Origin: an uncultured Spirochaetia bacterium
GTDB lineage: Bacteria; Spirochaetota; UBA4802; JAGODF01
Length of the DNA: 8,882 nt
NCBI GenBank assembly: GCA_937967705.1
Contig: CALCJG010000087.1
Span: forward strand, 1 to 8,882
Direction: 5' to 3'
Part shown: positions 1 to 7,121 of the stretch, one piece after another
Numbering within the stretch: position 1 is the first letter of the stretch
Layout of the letters: each line of letters begins with the position of its first letter
The notes under the pieces: model-generated
Database searches by the model: none
Seen by the model: only the letters and a program-made list of their open reading frames with translations
What the model was told of the DNA's origin: nothing
Translations under genes and position numbers: made by a program

Positions 1-28
1 ATACGTCGTAATTATACGGTACCTCATC

Positions 29-937
29 ATGTTCAAGGATATTGAAAGCACCATTGCAGCCCTGGAAAAGCAGCGTTATATCTGTTCCAAGGAGATAGCC
101 ACAACCGTCTACCTGGCCATGAAGATGGAAAAGCCGGTTCTGGTCGAAGGCCCCGCCGGCGTGGGGAAAACCGAACTGGGAAAATGTATTGCCGGCGCCC
201 TGAACATGGAGCTGATACGCCTGCAATGCTATGAGGGACTGGATGAAGCCAAGGCTCTGTACGAATGGGAATATGCCAAACAGCTTCTCTACACTCAAAT
301 CCTCAAGGACAAGCTCTCCGCCATCCTGGAAGGCGAGAAGACCCTCGCGGATTCCGTCAACCGGCTTTCCGGAGAGGAGGATGTTTTCTTCTCAGAAAAA
401 TTCCTGATACCTCGGCCTATCCTGAAAGCCGTTTCCAACAACAAGCCGACCCTCCTTCTCATTGATGAGATAGACAAGTCCGACTCGGAGTTCGAGGCCT
501 TTCTCCTCGAGGTTCTCTCAGACTTCCAGGTCTCCATCCCAGAAATAGGCACAATATCGGCCCAAATCAAGCCCTTCGTCCTGCTGACCTCCAATAATGC
601 CCGGGAGATGTCCGACGCCCTCAAACGGCGCTGTCTGCATCTTTATATTGACTTCCCCACCCAAGCGCTGGAAGAGAAGATCGTCAGCCTCAAAGTCCCC
701 GAATGCGGTCCTACCCTCGCCCGGGAGATGGTGGCAGCCGTGCATCGGCTGAGGAACCTGCCTCTGAAAAAGGACCCCAGCATCAGCGAAACCCTGGACT
801 GGGCCAGAGCCCTGGCCATCCTGGGCTGCGAGGTCCTTCAGGACGAAGTCGCCATAGACACTCTGAACTTCATTTTAAAATACGAAAAGGACATCGAACT
901 GGCGAAAAAACATGCCGCGGAGATCTTTGTTCATTAA
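29..937 (+). CDS. MoxR/CoxD-type AAA+ ATPase
   Basis: This is a 302-residue AAA+ ATPase of the MoxR family, closest in style to CoxD. These proteins use ATP hydrolysis to remodel or mature partner enzymes, usually together with a VWA protein. Visible motifs are Walker A GPAGVGKT (41-48), Walker B LLLIDE (142-147), sensor 1 TSNN (187-190) and a basic Arg-finger pair RR (200-201), followed by a helical lid domain to the C-terminus. There is no signal peptide or membrane segment, so it should be cytoplasmic. The length is normal for the family. The ATG at 29 gives the usual short N-terminus (MFKDIEST) before the ATPase core, but there is no clear ribosome binding site and the frame stays open to the window edge, so a more upstream start cannot be excluded. 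The CoxE-like gene follows after 51 nt on the same strand, which supports an operon and a physical ATPase-VWA partnership. The client is unknown; no CO dehydrogenase or other cofactor enzyme is in view. Confidence 0.9.
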   Translation: MFKDIESTIAALEKQRYICSKEIATTVYLAMKMEKPVLVEGPAGVGKTELGKCIAGALNMELIRLQCYEGLDEAKALYEWEYAKQLLYTQILKDKLSAILEGEKTLADSVNRLSGEEDVFFSEKFLIPRPILKAVSNNKPTLLLIDEIDKSDSEFEAFLLEVLSDFQVSIPEIGTISAQIKPFVLLTSNNAREMSDALKRRCLHLYIDFPTQALEEKIVSLKVPECGPTLAREMVAAVHRLRNLPLKKDPSISETLDWARALAILGCEVLQDEVAIDTLNFILKYEKDIELAKKHAAEIFVH

Positions 938-988
938 CTTTTAACAAGGGGCAGGCCAAGACCCGTCAGGAGACAAACCGCCCAGGCT

Positions 989-2368
989 ATGATATACGAA
1001 CGTGACGATCAGTACCGCATCAAGAAAAAAATGTTCGAGTTCATTCATGTTCTCAAGGACGCGGGCATCTATATATCCACATCCGAGATTTTAGACGTCT
1101 TTGAAGGACTCCAATTTGTAGATTTCAACCGCAAGGAGGTCTTCCGTCAAACCCTGGCCACGACCCTGGTTAAGGATTACACTGATATCCCCGTCTTCGA
1201 CAAGTGCTTTATGGAATTCTTCGAGAAAAAGGTGGACATCAAGGGTTTCGACCCCTCCGTTTTTCTTCAGGACACCCTCAACACCAACAGCCTCAAGCAG
1301 AAATACCAGATCACAGAAGCGGAGCTGGAAGAACTACAGAAGCAGATAGACACACTGGTGGACGACATCTTCACCGAGCATGGCGAGAAGCCCTTCCGCC
1401 ATGTGATGAACATCCTGCTGGAGGACCCTCAGGCGACATCCTCCTCCGGAGCCCTGGGACAGCTTCTTTTCAACGTTCGATCCCGGTTTGCGCAGCCTCA
1501 GATGGGCGGAGAAGGAGAAAGATCCGAAGGGGACGAGGAGGAGCGTTTTCTTGAAGAGCTCATTATTCAGAAAATCAGGAGGAGAGGCCAGGAGCGCAAT
1601 ATCGGCCGCTCCCTCCAGCGCCGGGACGATTATCTCCTGAACCGGTATATATACCGCCTCACACCTGAAGAAGTCAAGGAGATGCGGGATACCATCAAGC
1701 GTTTCGGACAAAAGCTGAAGAACAGGATATCCCTGCGTAAGAAGCGGGTCAAACGCGGGGGCATCGACATCAAGCGGACCCTGCGGAAGAACCTCCAGTA
1801 CGGGGGTACCCCCTTCCGCATATATCATCGGGACAGAAAAATCGACCGCCCCCAGCTGGTGGTGCTTTGTGATATATCCGGCTCCGTAAACCAGTACTCC
1901 CGATTCATGCTCCTTCTGACCTATACCCTTCAGAGCCTGTTCTCCAAGGTCCGCTCCTTCGCTTTTATCAGCAACATGGTGGAGATTACCCCCCTTTTCA
2001 TGGAAATGGACCCGGAGAGGGCCCTCAACTCCATCTTTTCGGATACCAATTTTACCTACGGATGGGGAAGCAACTACGGCCGCTGTTTCGACATGTTCCT
2101 CCGGGATTACAGCGATTCCCTGACCCATAAAACCACTGTCCTCGTTCTGGGGGACGGAAGAAACAACAACCAGGATCCAGGACTGGATTCCTTCATTCGC
2201 ATGAAGGAGAGGTCCCGAAATCTCTTCTGGCTAAATCCCGACAAAAAGCATCTCTGGGGCTGGAGCGACAGTATCGCCAACCTCTATCAGCAGTATTGTA
2301 CCGAAATGAAGCAGGTTAACAATTTCCTTGATCTTTCGGAGTTTATTGACAGGCTCTTCATAAGATAG
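989..2368 (+). CDS. CoxE-like VWA-domain protein
   Basis: This 459-residue protein belongs to the VWA/CoxE family, the usual partner of MoxR/CoxD ATPases. An N-terminal helical part (about 1-165) is followed by an acidic, Gly-rich linker (about 172-186, GGEGERSEGDEEER). Next is a strongly basic segment around 245-275 with the family-typical GGIDIKRTLRKNLQYGG stretch. The VWA domain runs from about 288 to 455. The metal-ion-dependent adhesion site is intact: DISGS has D295, S297 and S299, and a further acidic residue lies at D389 in LVLGDGR. There is no signal peptide or membrane helix, so it is probably cytoplasmic. It starts 51 nt after the ATPase gene, with a modest AGGAGA about 16 nt upstream and CAGG close to the ATG. 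An internal Met at 1031 is a possible alternative start. In the family the VWA protein is thought to bind the client while the ATPase drives remodelling; the client here cannot be told from the sequence. Confidence 0.87.
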   Translation: MIYERDDQYRIKKKMFEFIHVLKDAGIYISTSEILDVFEGLQFVDFNRKEVFRQTLATTLVKDYTDIPVFDKCFMEFFEKKVDIKGFDPSVFLQDTLNTNSLKQKYQITEAELEELQKQIDTLVDDIFTEHGEKPFRHVMNILLEDPQATSSSGALGQLLFNVRSRFAQPQMGGEGERSEGDEEERFLEELIIQKIRRRGQERNIGRSLQRRDDYLLNRYIYRLTPEEVKEMRDTIKRFGQKLKNRISLRKKRVKRGGIDIKRTLRKNLQYGGTPFRIYHRDRKIDRPQLVVLCDISGSVNQYSRFMLLLTYTLQSLFSKVRSFAFISNMVEITPLFMEMDPERALNSIFSDTNFTYGWGSNYGRCFDMFLRDYSDSLTHKTTVLVLGDGRNNNQDPGLDSFIRMKERSRNLFWLNPDKKHLWGWSDSIANLYQQYCTEMKQVNNFLDLSEFIDRLFIR

Positions 2369-2402
2369 CCCCCGGGAGATGTATATTTTTTTACAAAACC
2401 GC

Positions 2403-2430
2403 TTGACATAAATCCCGGTCCCTCTTTAAT
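2403..2430 (+). promoter_or_regulatory. Sigma70-like promoter for the STAS gene
   Basis: A perfect TTGACA (2403-2408) is followed after 16 nt by TTTAAT (2425-2430), a 5/6 match to the -10 consensus. Transcription would begin near 2437 and give a leader of about 110 nt before the STAS start codon. The leader contains a perfect 6-bp inverted repeat GTTTTC/GAAAAC (2463-2468 and 2480-2485), which could form a weak hairpin. The promoter lies 35 nt after the VWA gene's stop codon, so the STAS gene can be expressed independently of the MoxR-VWA unit. No hairpin terminator is visible after the VWA gene, so read-through is also possible. The call is from consensus match only. Confidence 0.5.
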
Positions 2431-2550
2431 ATTAGACCTGTTCGCGGAATAAGAATTGCTCCGTTTTCCGGATTCATCAGAAAACAGGTTAGCAGAAACA
2501 GAAAAATACACCACCGATCCGATTGTTTTACACCATTTGTGGAGGAGTAG

Positions 2551-2874
2551 ATGGAGATCGATTTCAGAACACTGGGCGATCATAAAATCATCGCCGTTAG
2601 CGGTGAAGTTGACCTGTACAACGTCAGCGAATTGAAGAAGGCGCTCTTTTCAGCTATAGACGGCAACTGCAAAAGCCTTATAGTCGACATGAAGCATGTC
2701 AATTACATGGATTCCTCCGGTATCGGAGCGCTGGTAGCCGGTCAGAAAAAGATGAAGGCCCATAACGGAGCCTTCTCCCTGGTAAATATCCACGATGATG
2801 TATTAAACATTCTTAAACTGGCAACCCTTGACCGTTTCTTCAAGATTTACGAAAGCGAGGACGACCTGCTTTAA
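2551..2874 (+). CDS. STAS-domain anti-sigma factor antagonist (SpoIIAA/RsbV type)
   Basis: This 107-residue protein is a single STAS domain and matches the usual length of SpoIIAA/RsbV anti-anti-sigma factors. In this family the unphosphorylated protein binds an anti-sigma serine kinase and frees the sigma factor. Phosphorylation of one serine turns it off, and a PP2C phosphatase turns it on again. Visible hallmarks are the N-terminal strand with SGEVDLYN (17-24), the phosphorylation loop YMDSSGIGALV (52-62) and a C-terminal helix with TLDRFFKIYES. By alignment with B. subtilis SpoIIAA Ser58, S56 is the expected phospho-acceptor. The ATG is preceded by a strong GGAGGAG (2541-2547). The gene converges on a PP2C phosphatase gene with only 3 nt between stop codons, which suggests that this phosphatase acts on it (inference). 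No HPK-like anti-sigma kinase or sigma factor gene is next to it. Confidence 0.92.
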   Translation: MEIDFRTLGDHKIIAVSGEVDLYNVSELKKALFSAIDGNCKSLIVDMKHVNYMDSSGIGALVAGQKKMKAHNGAFSLVNIHDDVLNILKLATLDRFFKIYESEDDLL

Positions 2875-2890
2875 CCTTCAGGCCGTTCTC
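2857..2890. terminator. Bidirectional hairpin spanning both convergent stop codons
   Basis: The arms GAGGACGACCTG (2857-2868) and CAGGCCGTTCTC (2879-2890) pair at 11 of 12 positions on the plus strand: ten Watson-Crick pairs, one G-U and one A-C mismatch. The loop is the 10 nt CTTTAACCTT, which contains the STAS stop codon and abuts the phosphatase stop codon. On the minus strand the mismatch and wobble swap places, so stability is similar in both directions. Neither side has a U-tract, so it is not a textbook intrinsic terminator. It may be a Rho-assisted stop, a 3'-end stabiliser or a polymerase pause for two converging transcripts. Both arms are also coding sequence. Confidence 0.42.
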
Positions 2891-4497
2891 TTCAGAACCA
2901 GCATGGTCATGTCGTCATGCGGGTGGGCATTGCCCCGGAACTGGTCCACATCCCTTACAAGCTCTTCTACAAGCTCGTTGGCATCCATCTCATGGTTTTT
3001 TATCATCATTTTCTGCAGACGAAGCCGCCCGTATTCATCCTTGCTTTCATTCCGCATCTCCGTTACCCCGTCCGTGTAGAGAATGACGATATCCCCCACA
3101 TTCAGCTGGACCTTTGCCTGATTGTACTCCACATCCTCCATGATCCCGATGGGCACTCCCTCGAGTTTGGTGAGACTGCAGTTATTGGAGGAAGACCTGT
3201 AACAGAAAAGAGGACCGTGACCAGCGTTGGAAAAGGATAACTCCCCCGTAGCCCGGTTGTAGATCATGAAAAACAGGGTGGCGAACTTGTCTATGGCAAA
3301 ATCTGCGCTGAGGGAATCATTGATCGCCCGGACCACACTGGCGCATTGCACGTTATTCCCCTTGATGTAAGTGGTAAAAACGGTTCGAATCATCACCATG
3401 ACCAGGGAAGCCGGTATGCCCTTGCCCGATACATCGCTTATCAGGGCCCCCACCATGTTTTCGTCAATGTCAATATAGTCGAAGTAATCCCCCCCCACGC
3501 CCCGGGCGGCCCTCGTGAAACCTTTGATCTGAACGCCATTTCTGTTATAGAAATCCATTGGGTTAAGCCCTTCCTGAATCTCCTTGGCCAGCTCTATCTG
3601 CTCTTCCATGATCCTGTTCTCGATCTCCATGTCCTTGGCCTTCTTCAATTTCTGGGTCATGGTGTTGAACTCCATGGCCAGACGCCCCAGTTCATCGGAG
3701 GATTTCAGTTCGATCTGATAATCCAGGTTTCCCGTACCGATCTCAGCGGCACCTTCCGTCAGTTTCCGAACAGGCTTGATGATAACACTGGAGAGGACAA
3801 CGGAGCCTATGATGGATATGGAGACGAAAATAAAGGCAATGAACATAATGTCGGCGGTAATGCTGGCCACCTTCTGCCGAATGATCCGGTCGGAATAACC
3901 CATGACGACAGTTCCCTCTCGCTTATTGGTAACCCTGTGGTAGATGGGTTTGGCGAAGAGATAGATGATCCCTGACCTGTCCTCGGTATCCTGATACTCG
4001 CTCATGACGATGGCCCGCTTCCCTTCGGGAAATTTCGTGACATCCGTGATCCGGCTTTCCTTCATTGGGAAACCGTTCTTCCTGGGATCAAGGTTCTGCC
4101 GTATGATATTGTCCTCATCCAGGACATAGGCATACCGGATGGAGGATATCTTCATGAGATTTTCCATGGCGGCGATGAGCGGCAGTTCGTCCTTGCTCTT
4201 CGTGGCATCCTCCGCCATGTTTGCCAGAATTTCCGTCTCCCGTTTCGCCGAATTGACTATCTCCTCCCGGAGCATGGTGCTCTCCTCGCGGACGATGTAG
4301 ACGGCCATGGTGACGATGATGATGGAAACCAGGGCGATGATGGCGAGGGAAAATTTAATACGGAGGCTGAATCGGATGCGCCCCCCCGACTCATCCTTCC
4401 CGGGAGAAGCCGCAGCGGACTTCTTTTCCTTCTTTTTATCCGGTGCCTTATCTTTTCCCTTCTCTTTAGTTTTTACTTTATCTTCTTTTCGGGCCAT
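2878..4497 (-). CDS. Membrane HAMP-PP2C (SpoIIE/RsbU-type) serine phosphatase
   Basis: This 539-residue membrane protein has an extracytoplasmic sensor region and a cytoplasmic SpoIIE-type PP2C phosphatase, the class that dephosphorylates STAS anti-anti-sigma proteins. Order: a very Lys-rich cytoplasmic N-terminal tail (about 1-40); TM1 (about 49-69); a periplasmic sensor of about 145 residues that looks like a single-Cache/dCache-style domain; TM2 (about 218-240); HAMP (about 241-290); a short coiled-coil linker to about 320; and the phosphatase (about 325-537). Metal-binding motifs are intact: GGDYFD (335-340, D337 and D340), DVSGKG (D355), TDGVTE (D476) and HDDMTML (D528, D529). The start at 4497 has GAGGAG 10 nt upstream. 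It is the last gene of a minus-strand operon, 30 nt after the TPR gene, and converges on the STAS gene, its likely substrate (inference). The GGD motif is encoded by a run of eight Gs. The substrate identity and the sensed ligand are not shown by sequence. Confidence 0.93.
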   Translation of the reverse strand: MARKEDKVKTKEKGKDKAPDKKKEKKSAAASPGKDESGGRIRFSLRIKFSLAIIALVSIIIVTMAVYIVREESTMLREEIVNSAKRETEILANMAEDATKSKDELPLIAAMENLMKISSIRYAYVLDEDNIIRQNLDPRKNGFPMKESRITDVTKFPEGKRAIVMSEYQDTEDRSGIIYLFAKPIYHRVTNKREGTVVMGYSDRIIRQKVASITADIMFIAFIFVSISIIGSVVLSSVIIKPVRKLTEGAAEIGTGNLDYQIELKSSDELGRLAMEFNTMTQKLKKAKDMEIENRIMEEQIELAKEIQEGLNPMDFYNRNGVQIKGFTRAARGVGGDYFDYIDIDENMVGALISDVSGKGIPASLVMVMIRTVFTTYIKGNNVQCASVVRAINDSLSADFAIDKFATLFFMIYNRATGELSFSNAGHGPLFCYRSSSNNCSLTKLEGVPIGIMEDVEYNQAKVQLNVGDIVILYTDGVTEMRNESKDEYGRLRLQKMMIKNHEMDANELVEELVRDVDQFRGNAHPHDDMTMLVLKRTA

Positions 4498-4527
4498 CTT
4501 CCGATTACTCCTCAGATATTATTCTCG

Positions 4528-6492
4528 CTACCTACCTATCAGGACGAGGCATTTCTTTATATTATTACGTGCCATCTCATGATTCCTGTCAATGGCCAGC
4601 ACTTTTCTCCATTCATCGATGGCTTTGGAAAACTGATTGTTGGAATAGTAATTGATCCCCCGAAAATAATGCAGCCGCACCAGTCTCTTCTGCTCATCCG
4701 ACAGGACCCGCTTTCCCTTGGCGGGAGTATCCCCTTCCCGGCTTACCCGCAGTATGGATTCAATTTTATTCAGGTTGATGATGGCCTTTGTATTATTGGG
4801 GTCTCTCTTCACTATCCAGCGGAACTGCTCCATGGCGCTCAGCAGATTGGACTTCCCTCCCCTGCGGTAGAGATTCAGCCCCAGATAATAACGCTTCTCG
4901 ATCTCTTTGGGTGATACGCTCTTGTCGATGACCCTCTCCGTCGGTTTCTTTTTTGCCGAGGCTATCAGGCGTTCGATACCGGGGTAATCGGGATCAACGT
5001 TCTTTACGAGCTCAAAGATCATGAGCGCATGCTTGTGCCTCCGGTTTTCAAGATGCTTCTTTCCGTCCTGAAGGATATTGTCCACGGATTTCTTGAAATC
5101 CTCCGGACTGGACTTGACGCATTTGAGAAGATATCCCCGGGCCGTTATGTTTTTAGGAAACAGCTTCAGAACGCTGTTCCATTTTTTTACCGCTCCGGCG
5201 CAGTCACCCTTCTCATAGAGGATTTTTCCCGAAACTATCAGTGTGTTCACAATATTGAAATAGGGGGAGTTCTCGTCGATGACATCCTCTTCGATGGCCC
5301 GCCTGGCCTCGATAACCTGCTTCAGCAGCTCCTTGACCCGGTCGTTTTTCGGATCCAGCTCCAGGACCTTCTCGAAGGATGCGATGGCGTCGCGATAGCG
5401 CTCGCCGATATAAGCAACCCATCCGCGCTCGATCTCCCGCTCAATGATCCTGATCCGCTCGCGGCTCATCTGGTCCAGATAGAGTTTTCGCAGACGGGGT
5501 ATACTCTCCAGCCGCTGTTTGGTATCTTTGTAGTTCTTAATCAGGTCCAGAACATTGTTGAAGTCGTCCTCCGCCTGATCAAAGTTCTTTATGCTCAGGT
5601 TGCGTATCCCTGAAACGTAGAGTTCCTCGGCCTTCTGCCGCTTTTTCTCCAGGGCAAAACGCTCTTCCAGTATCTCGTCAATCTTTTCAATCCGGTCCTT
5701 GGCGTCTCCGTTTTCGGGATCGATATAGAGAACCTGCTGAAACTTGAGTCTCGCATCTGAATATTTGGCGGTGGCAAAAAGCTCTTCCCCGCTTTTCATG
5801 AGCTCGCGGATCTTTTCGAACTTCAGCCGGTCACTTATGGCCAGTTCCGCTTTCCGCTTGCCCTCCCTGGCGACCTTATCCAGAGGGATAAGCCCGAGTA
5901 TGCCATCCCAGCAAACGATGGCCTCCGGATATTTTTCCTCCTTCATGTTCTTCTTAGCACATGCCATGAATTCGCGGTACTTCCTTCTCTTCTCCTGATC
6001 GAATCGTATTTTCTCCTCCAGCATACGGACCTCTTTGTCCAACTGCATGAGGTCTTTTTTCATTTGCTGAATCTTCTCGCTTCCGGGATCAATCCGGTAG
6101 GCCACAACGAAATTTCTATAGGATGTATCGTATTTATATTTACCCAGCTTGAAATAAACCAGGGCCTTGTCATAATCCGATTCGTCGTATTTCTCGTTCT
6201 GCTTTAAAGCGCTCCTGGCCTCCCTGAAATTTCTCCGGGATCTTTCATAGGCCAGATCCTTTCTGTGCTTTTCTTCATAAACAAGTTCAATTTTCTTCTG
6301 CACTCTCTCATTCTCTGGATTATCCTCCAGTATCCTCATCCAGGTATTGATGGCCTTGTCGAACTGCTTCTTTTCGTAATACTCCTGGGCCAGCCTGTCC
6401 AGATCCTCCACCCCCTGAGGAAAGAGATCCCCTCCGGCAAAAAGAGCCGCGCAGGTAATAAGCAATACTGCCAGATGTTTATTTGGAGACAT
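4528..6492 (-). CDS. Exported TPR-repeat protein
   Basis: This 654-residue protein is built almost entirely of tetratricopeptide repeats. The N-terminus (MSPNKHLAVLLITCAALFAGG) looks like a signal peptide with cleavage near residue 20-26. Cys14 sits inside the hydrophobic core without a good lipobox, so I favour secretion to the periplasm over lipidation. I count about ten TPR-like units from about residue 29 to 640. Examples are FDKAINTWMRILEDNPEN, YSDARLKFQQVLYIDPEN, YRDAIASFEKVLELDPKN and, near the end, FSKAIDEWRKVLAIDRNH. Long charged helices (about 130-175) separate some repeats. TPR arrays are protein-binding scaffolds; no enzymatic motif is visible. The start codon is immediately preceded by GGGGAAGAGG. 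It lies 27 nt after the lipoprotein gene and 30 nt before the phosphatase gene, so it is probably co-transcribed with both. A role in presenting an envelope signal to the phosphatase sensor is inference. Confidence 0.88.
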   Translation of the reverse strand: MSPNKHLAVLLITCAALFAGGDLFPQGVEDLDRLAQEYYEKKQFDKAINTWMRILEDNPENERVQKKIELVYEEKHRKDLAYERSRRNFREARSALKQNEKYDESDYDKALVYFKLGKYKYDTSYRNFVVAYRIDPGSEKIQQMKKDLMQLDKEVRMLEEKIRFDQEKRRKYREFMACAKKNMKEEKYPEAIVCWDGILGLIPLDKVAREGKRKAELAISDRLKFEKIRELMKSGEELFATAKYSDARLKFQQVLYIDPENGDAKDRIEKIDEILEERFALEKKRQKAEELYVSGIRNLSIKNFDQAEDDFNNVLDLIKNYKDTKQRLESIPRLRKLYLDQMSRERIRIIEREIERGWVAYIGERYRDAIASFEKVLELDPKNDRVKELLKQVIEARRAIEEDVIDENSPYFNIVNTLIVSGKILYEKGDCAGAVKKWNSVLKLFPKNITARGYLLKCVKSSPEDFKKSVDNILQDGKKHLENRRHKHALMIFELVKNVDPDYPGIERLIASAKKKPTERVIDKSVSPKEIEKRYYLGLNLYRRGGKSNLLSAMEQFRWIVKRDPNNTKAIINLNKIESILRVSREGDTPAKGKRVLSDEQKRLVRLHYFRGINYYSNNQFSKAIDEWRKVLAIDRNHEMARNNIKKCLVLIGR

Positions 6493-6519
6493 CCTCTTCC
6501 CCGAACATGGATCATCACC

Positions 6520-6972
6520 CTACTTCTTTATCTTCATCCGCATGATTGTACGGTTTGAGAGCAGCCAGCCGTCCCTCTCCCGCTTGCCGTCCAAAAACCG
6601 GATAAAGAGAGCATCCCCCTTAATAAGCTCTGTGACTCTGCGGAGCTTTCTATCGACAAGACTGCCTTCAAAATACACGATCCTTTTGACATACCTGTTT
6701 TTCTCAAAGTCGGTTTTGACATCCTTCTCGTTATGATCGTCCAGTTTGACCGTATGCAGATCAACCGGATAGTACTCCCTGTACATTTCCCGGAACACCC
6801 CTTCCTCTTTGGGATAGGCCTCGCAGGACGCATAATCCTTGTAGTTCATTTCTTCAATGGCCCGCGACCACTTTCTCAGAATGAAATCCGGTTCCACGAA
6901 CCTGCTTTTATCCGTACAGGCCGTTGATATCAAGATAAGGAGACCCATAGCTATCGGCAGACATTTTTTCAT
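6520..6972 (-). CDS. Small putative lipoprotein, unknown function
   Basis: This 150-residue protein begins with a clear lipoprotein signal: MKK, a hydrophobic stretch (GLLILIS) and the lipobox STAC, with Cys19 as the lipidation site. I chose the ATG at 6972, preceded by AGAGG, over an upstream TTG at 7014, because the extra 14 residues would spoil the signal peptide. The mature part is charged, with aromatic-rich strands and helices. The pattern of an N-terminal helix (FILRKWSRAIEEMNYKDY), alternating strands (KRIVYFEGSLV, DALFIRFLDGKR) and a terminal DGWLLSNRTI resembles small NTF2-like or SnoaL-like folds. I cannot assign it to a family, and this fold guess is weak. It is the first gene of the minus-strand operon leading to the TPR protein and the phosphatase. 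It would be anchored at the inner or outer membrane facing the periplasm, and so may take part in the same signalling chain (inference). Confidence 0.82.
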   Translation of the reverse strand: MKKCLPIAMGLLILISTACTDKSRFVEPDFILRKWSRAIEEMNYKDYASCEAYPKEEGVFREMYREYYPVDLHTVKLDDHNEKDVKTDFEKNRYVKRIVYFEGSLVDRKLRRVTELIKGDALFIRFLDGKRERDGWLLSNRTIMRMKIKK

Positions 6973-7028
6973 TTCCTCTATCCCAAAAAAATAAATTAAA
7001 TATTGACAAATCAATCCTCTATAAACAT

Positions 7029-7057
7029 ATTATAATGTGTTGCAATGCAATCACTTA
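7029..7057 (-). promoter_or_regulatory. Candidate promoter of the lipoprotein-TPR-phosphatase operon
   Basis: On the minus strand a perfect TATAAT lies at 7034-7029. The hexamer 17 nt upstream (TAAGTG, 7057-7052) is a poor -35 match, so the promoter would need an activator or be intrinsically weak. Transcription would start near 7022, about 50 nt before the lipoprotein ATG. The plus strand also carries TTGACA (7003-7008) with a TATTAT at 7028-7033 after 19 nt. A second, divergent promoter for the kinase could therefore overlap. Both calls rest on consensus matching only. Confidence 0.3.
7040..7050. promoter_or_regulatory. Perfect 11-bp palindrome, possible operator
   Basis: TTGCA-A-TGCAA is a perfect inverted repeat, flanked by GTG on the left and TCAC on the right, which nearly extends the symmetry. 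It sits in the spacer between the candidate -10 and -35 of the minus-strand operon, a classic place for a repressor site. No known regulator motif is claimed. Confidence 0.25.
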
Positions 7058-7121
7058 TTAATAGTCTTATCGGAAAAAAATAGAAGCCGTTCAATCCAAC
7101 TCGGGTTATCCAGACTTTATA

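Noticed and set aside
1334..2128. A 264-codon open frame on the minus strand inside the VWA gene
   Set aside because: It is fully antisense to a convincing CoxE-family gene, has no recognisable domain, and its composition reflects complementary codons of the real gene.
2369..2402. Intrinsic terminator after the VWA gene, suggested by the T-run near 2385-2391
   Set aside because: The only palindrome before the T-run is a short CCCGGG, which cannot form a stable stem-loop.
3346..3975. A 209-codon plus-strand frame inside the phosphatase gene
   Set aside because: It is antisense to conserved PP2C and HAMP motifs on the minus strand, with His/Pro-rich, unstructured composition and no ribosome binding site of note.
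5029..5613. A 194-codon plus-strand frame inside the TPR gene
   Set aside because: It is the complement of TPR repeats; the apparent leucine-rich pattern comes from complementing charged helix codons.
6451..6492. Lipoprotein assignment for the TPR protein from Cys14
   Set aside because: The residues before the cysteine (LLIT) do not fit a lipobox, and the hydrophobic core continues past it, so a cleavable signal peptide fits better.
6973..7014. TTG-initiated 14-residue N-terminal extension of the lipoprotein
   Set aside because: It would place MICQYLIYFFGIEE before an otherwise standard MKK lipoprotein signal; the ATG at 6972 has its own AGAGG and gives a normal lipobox.
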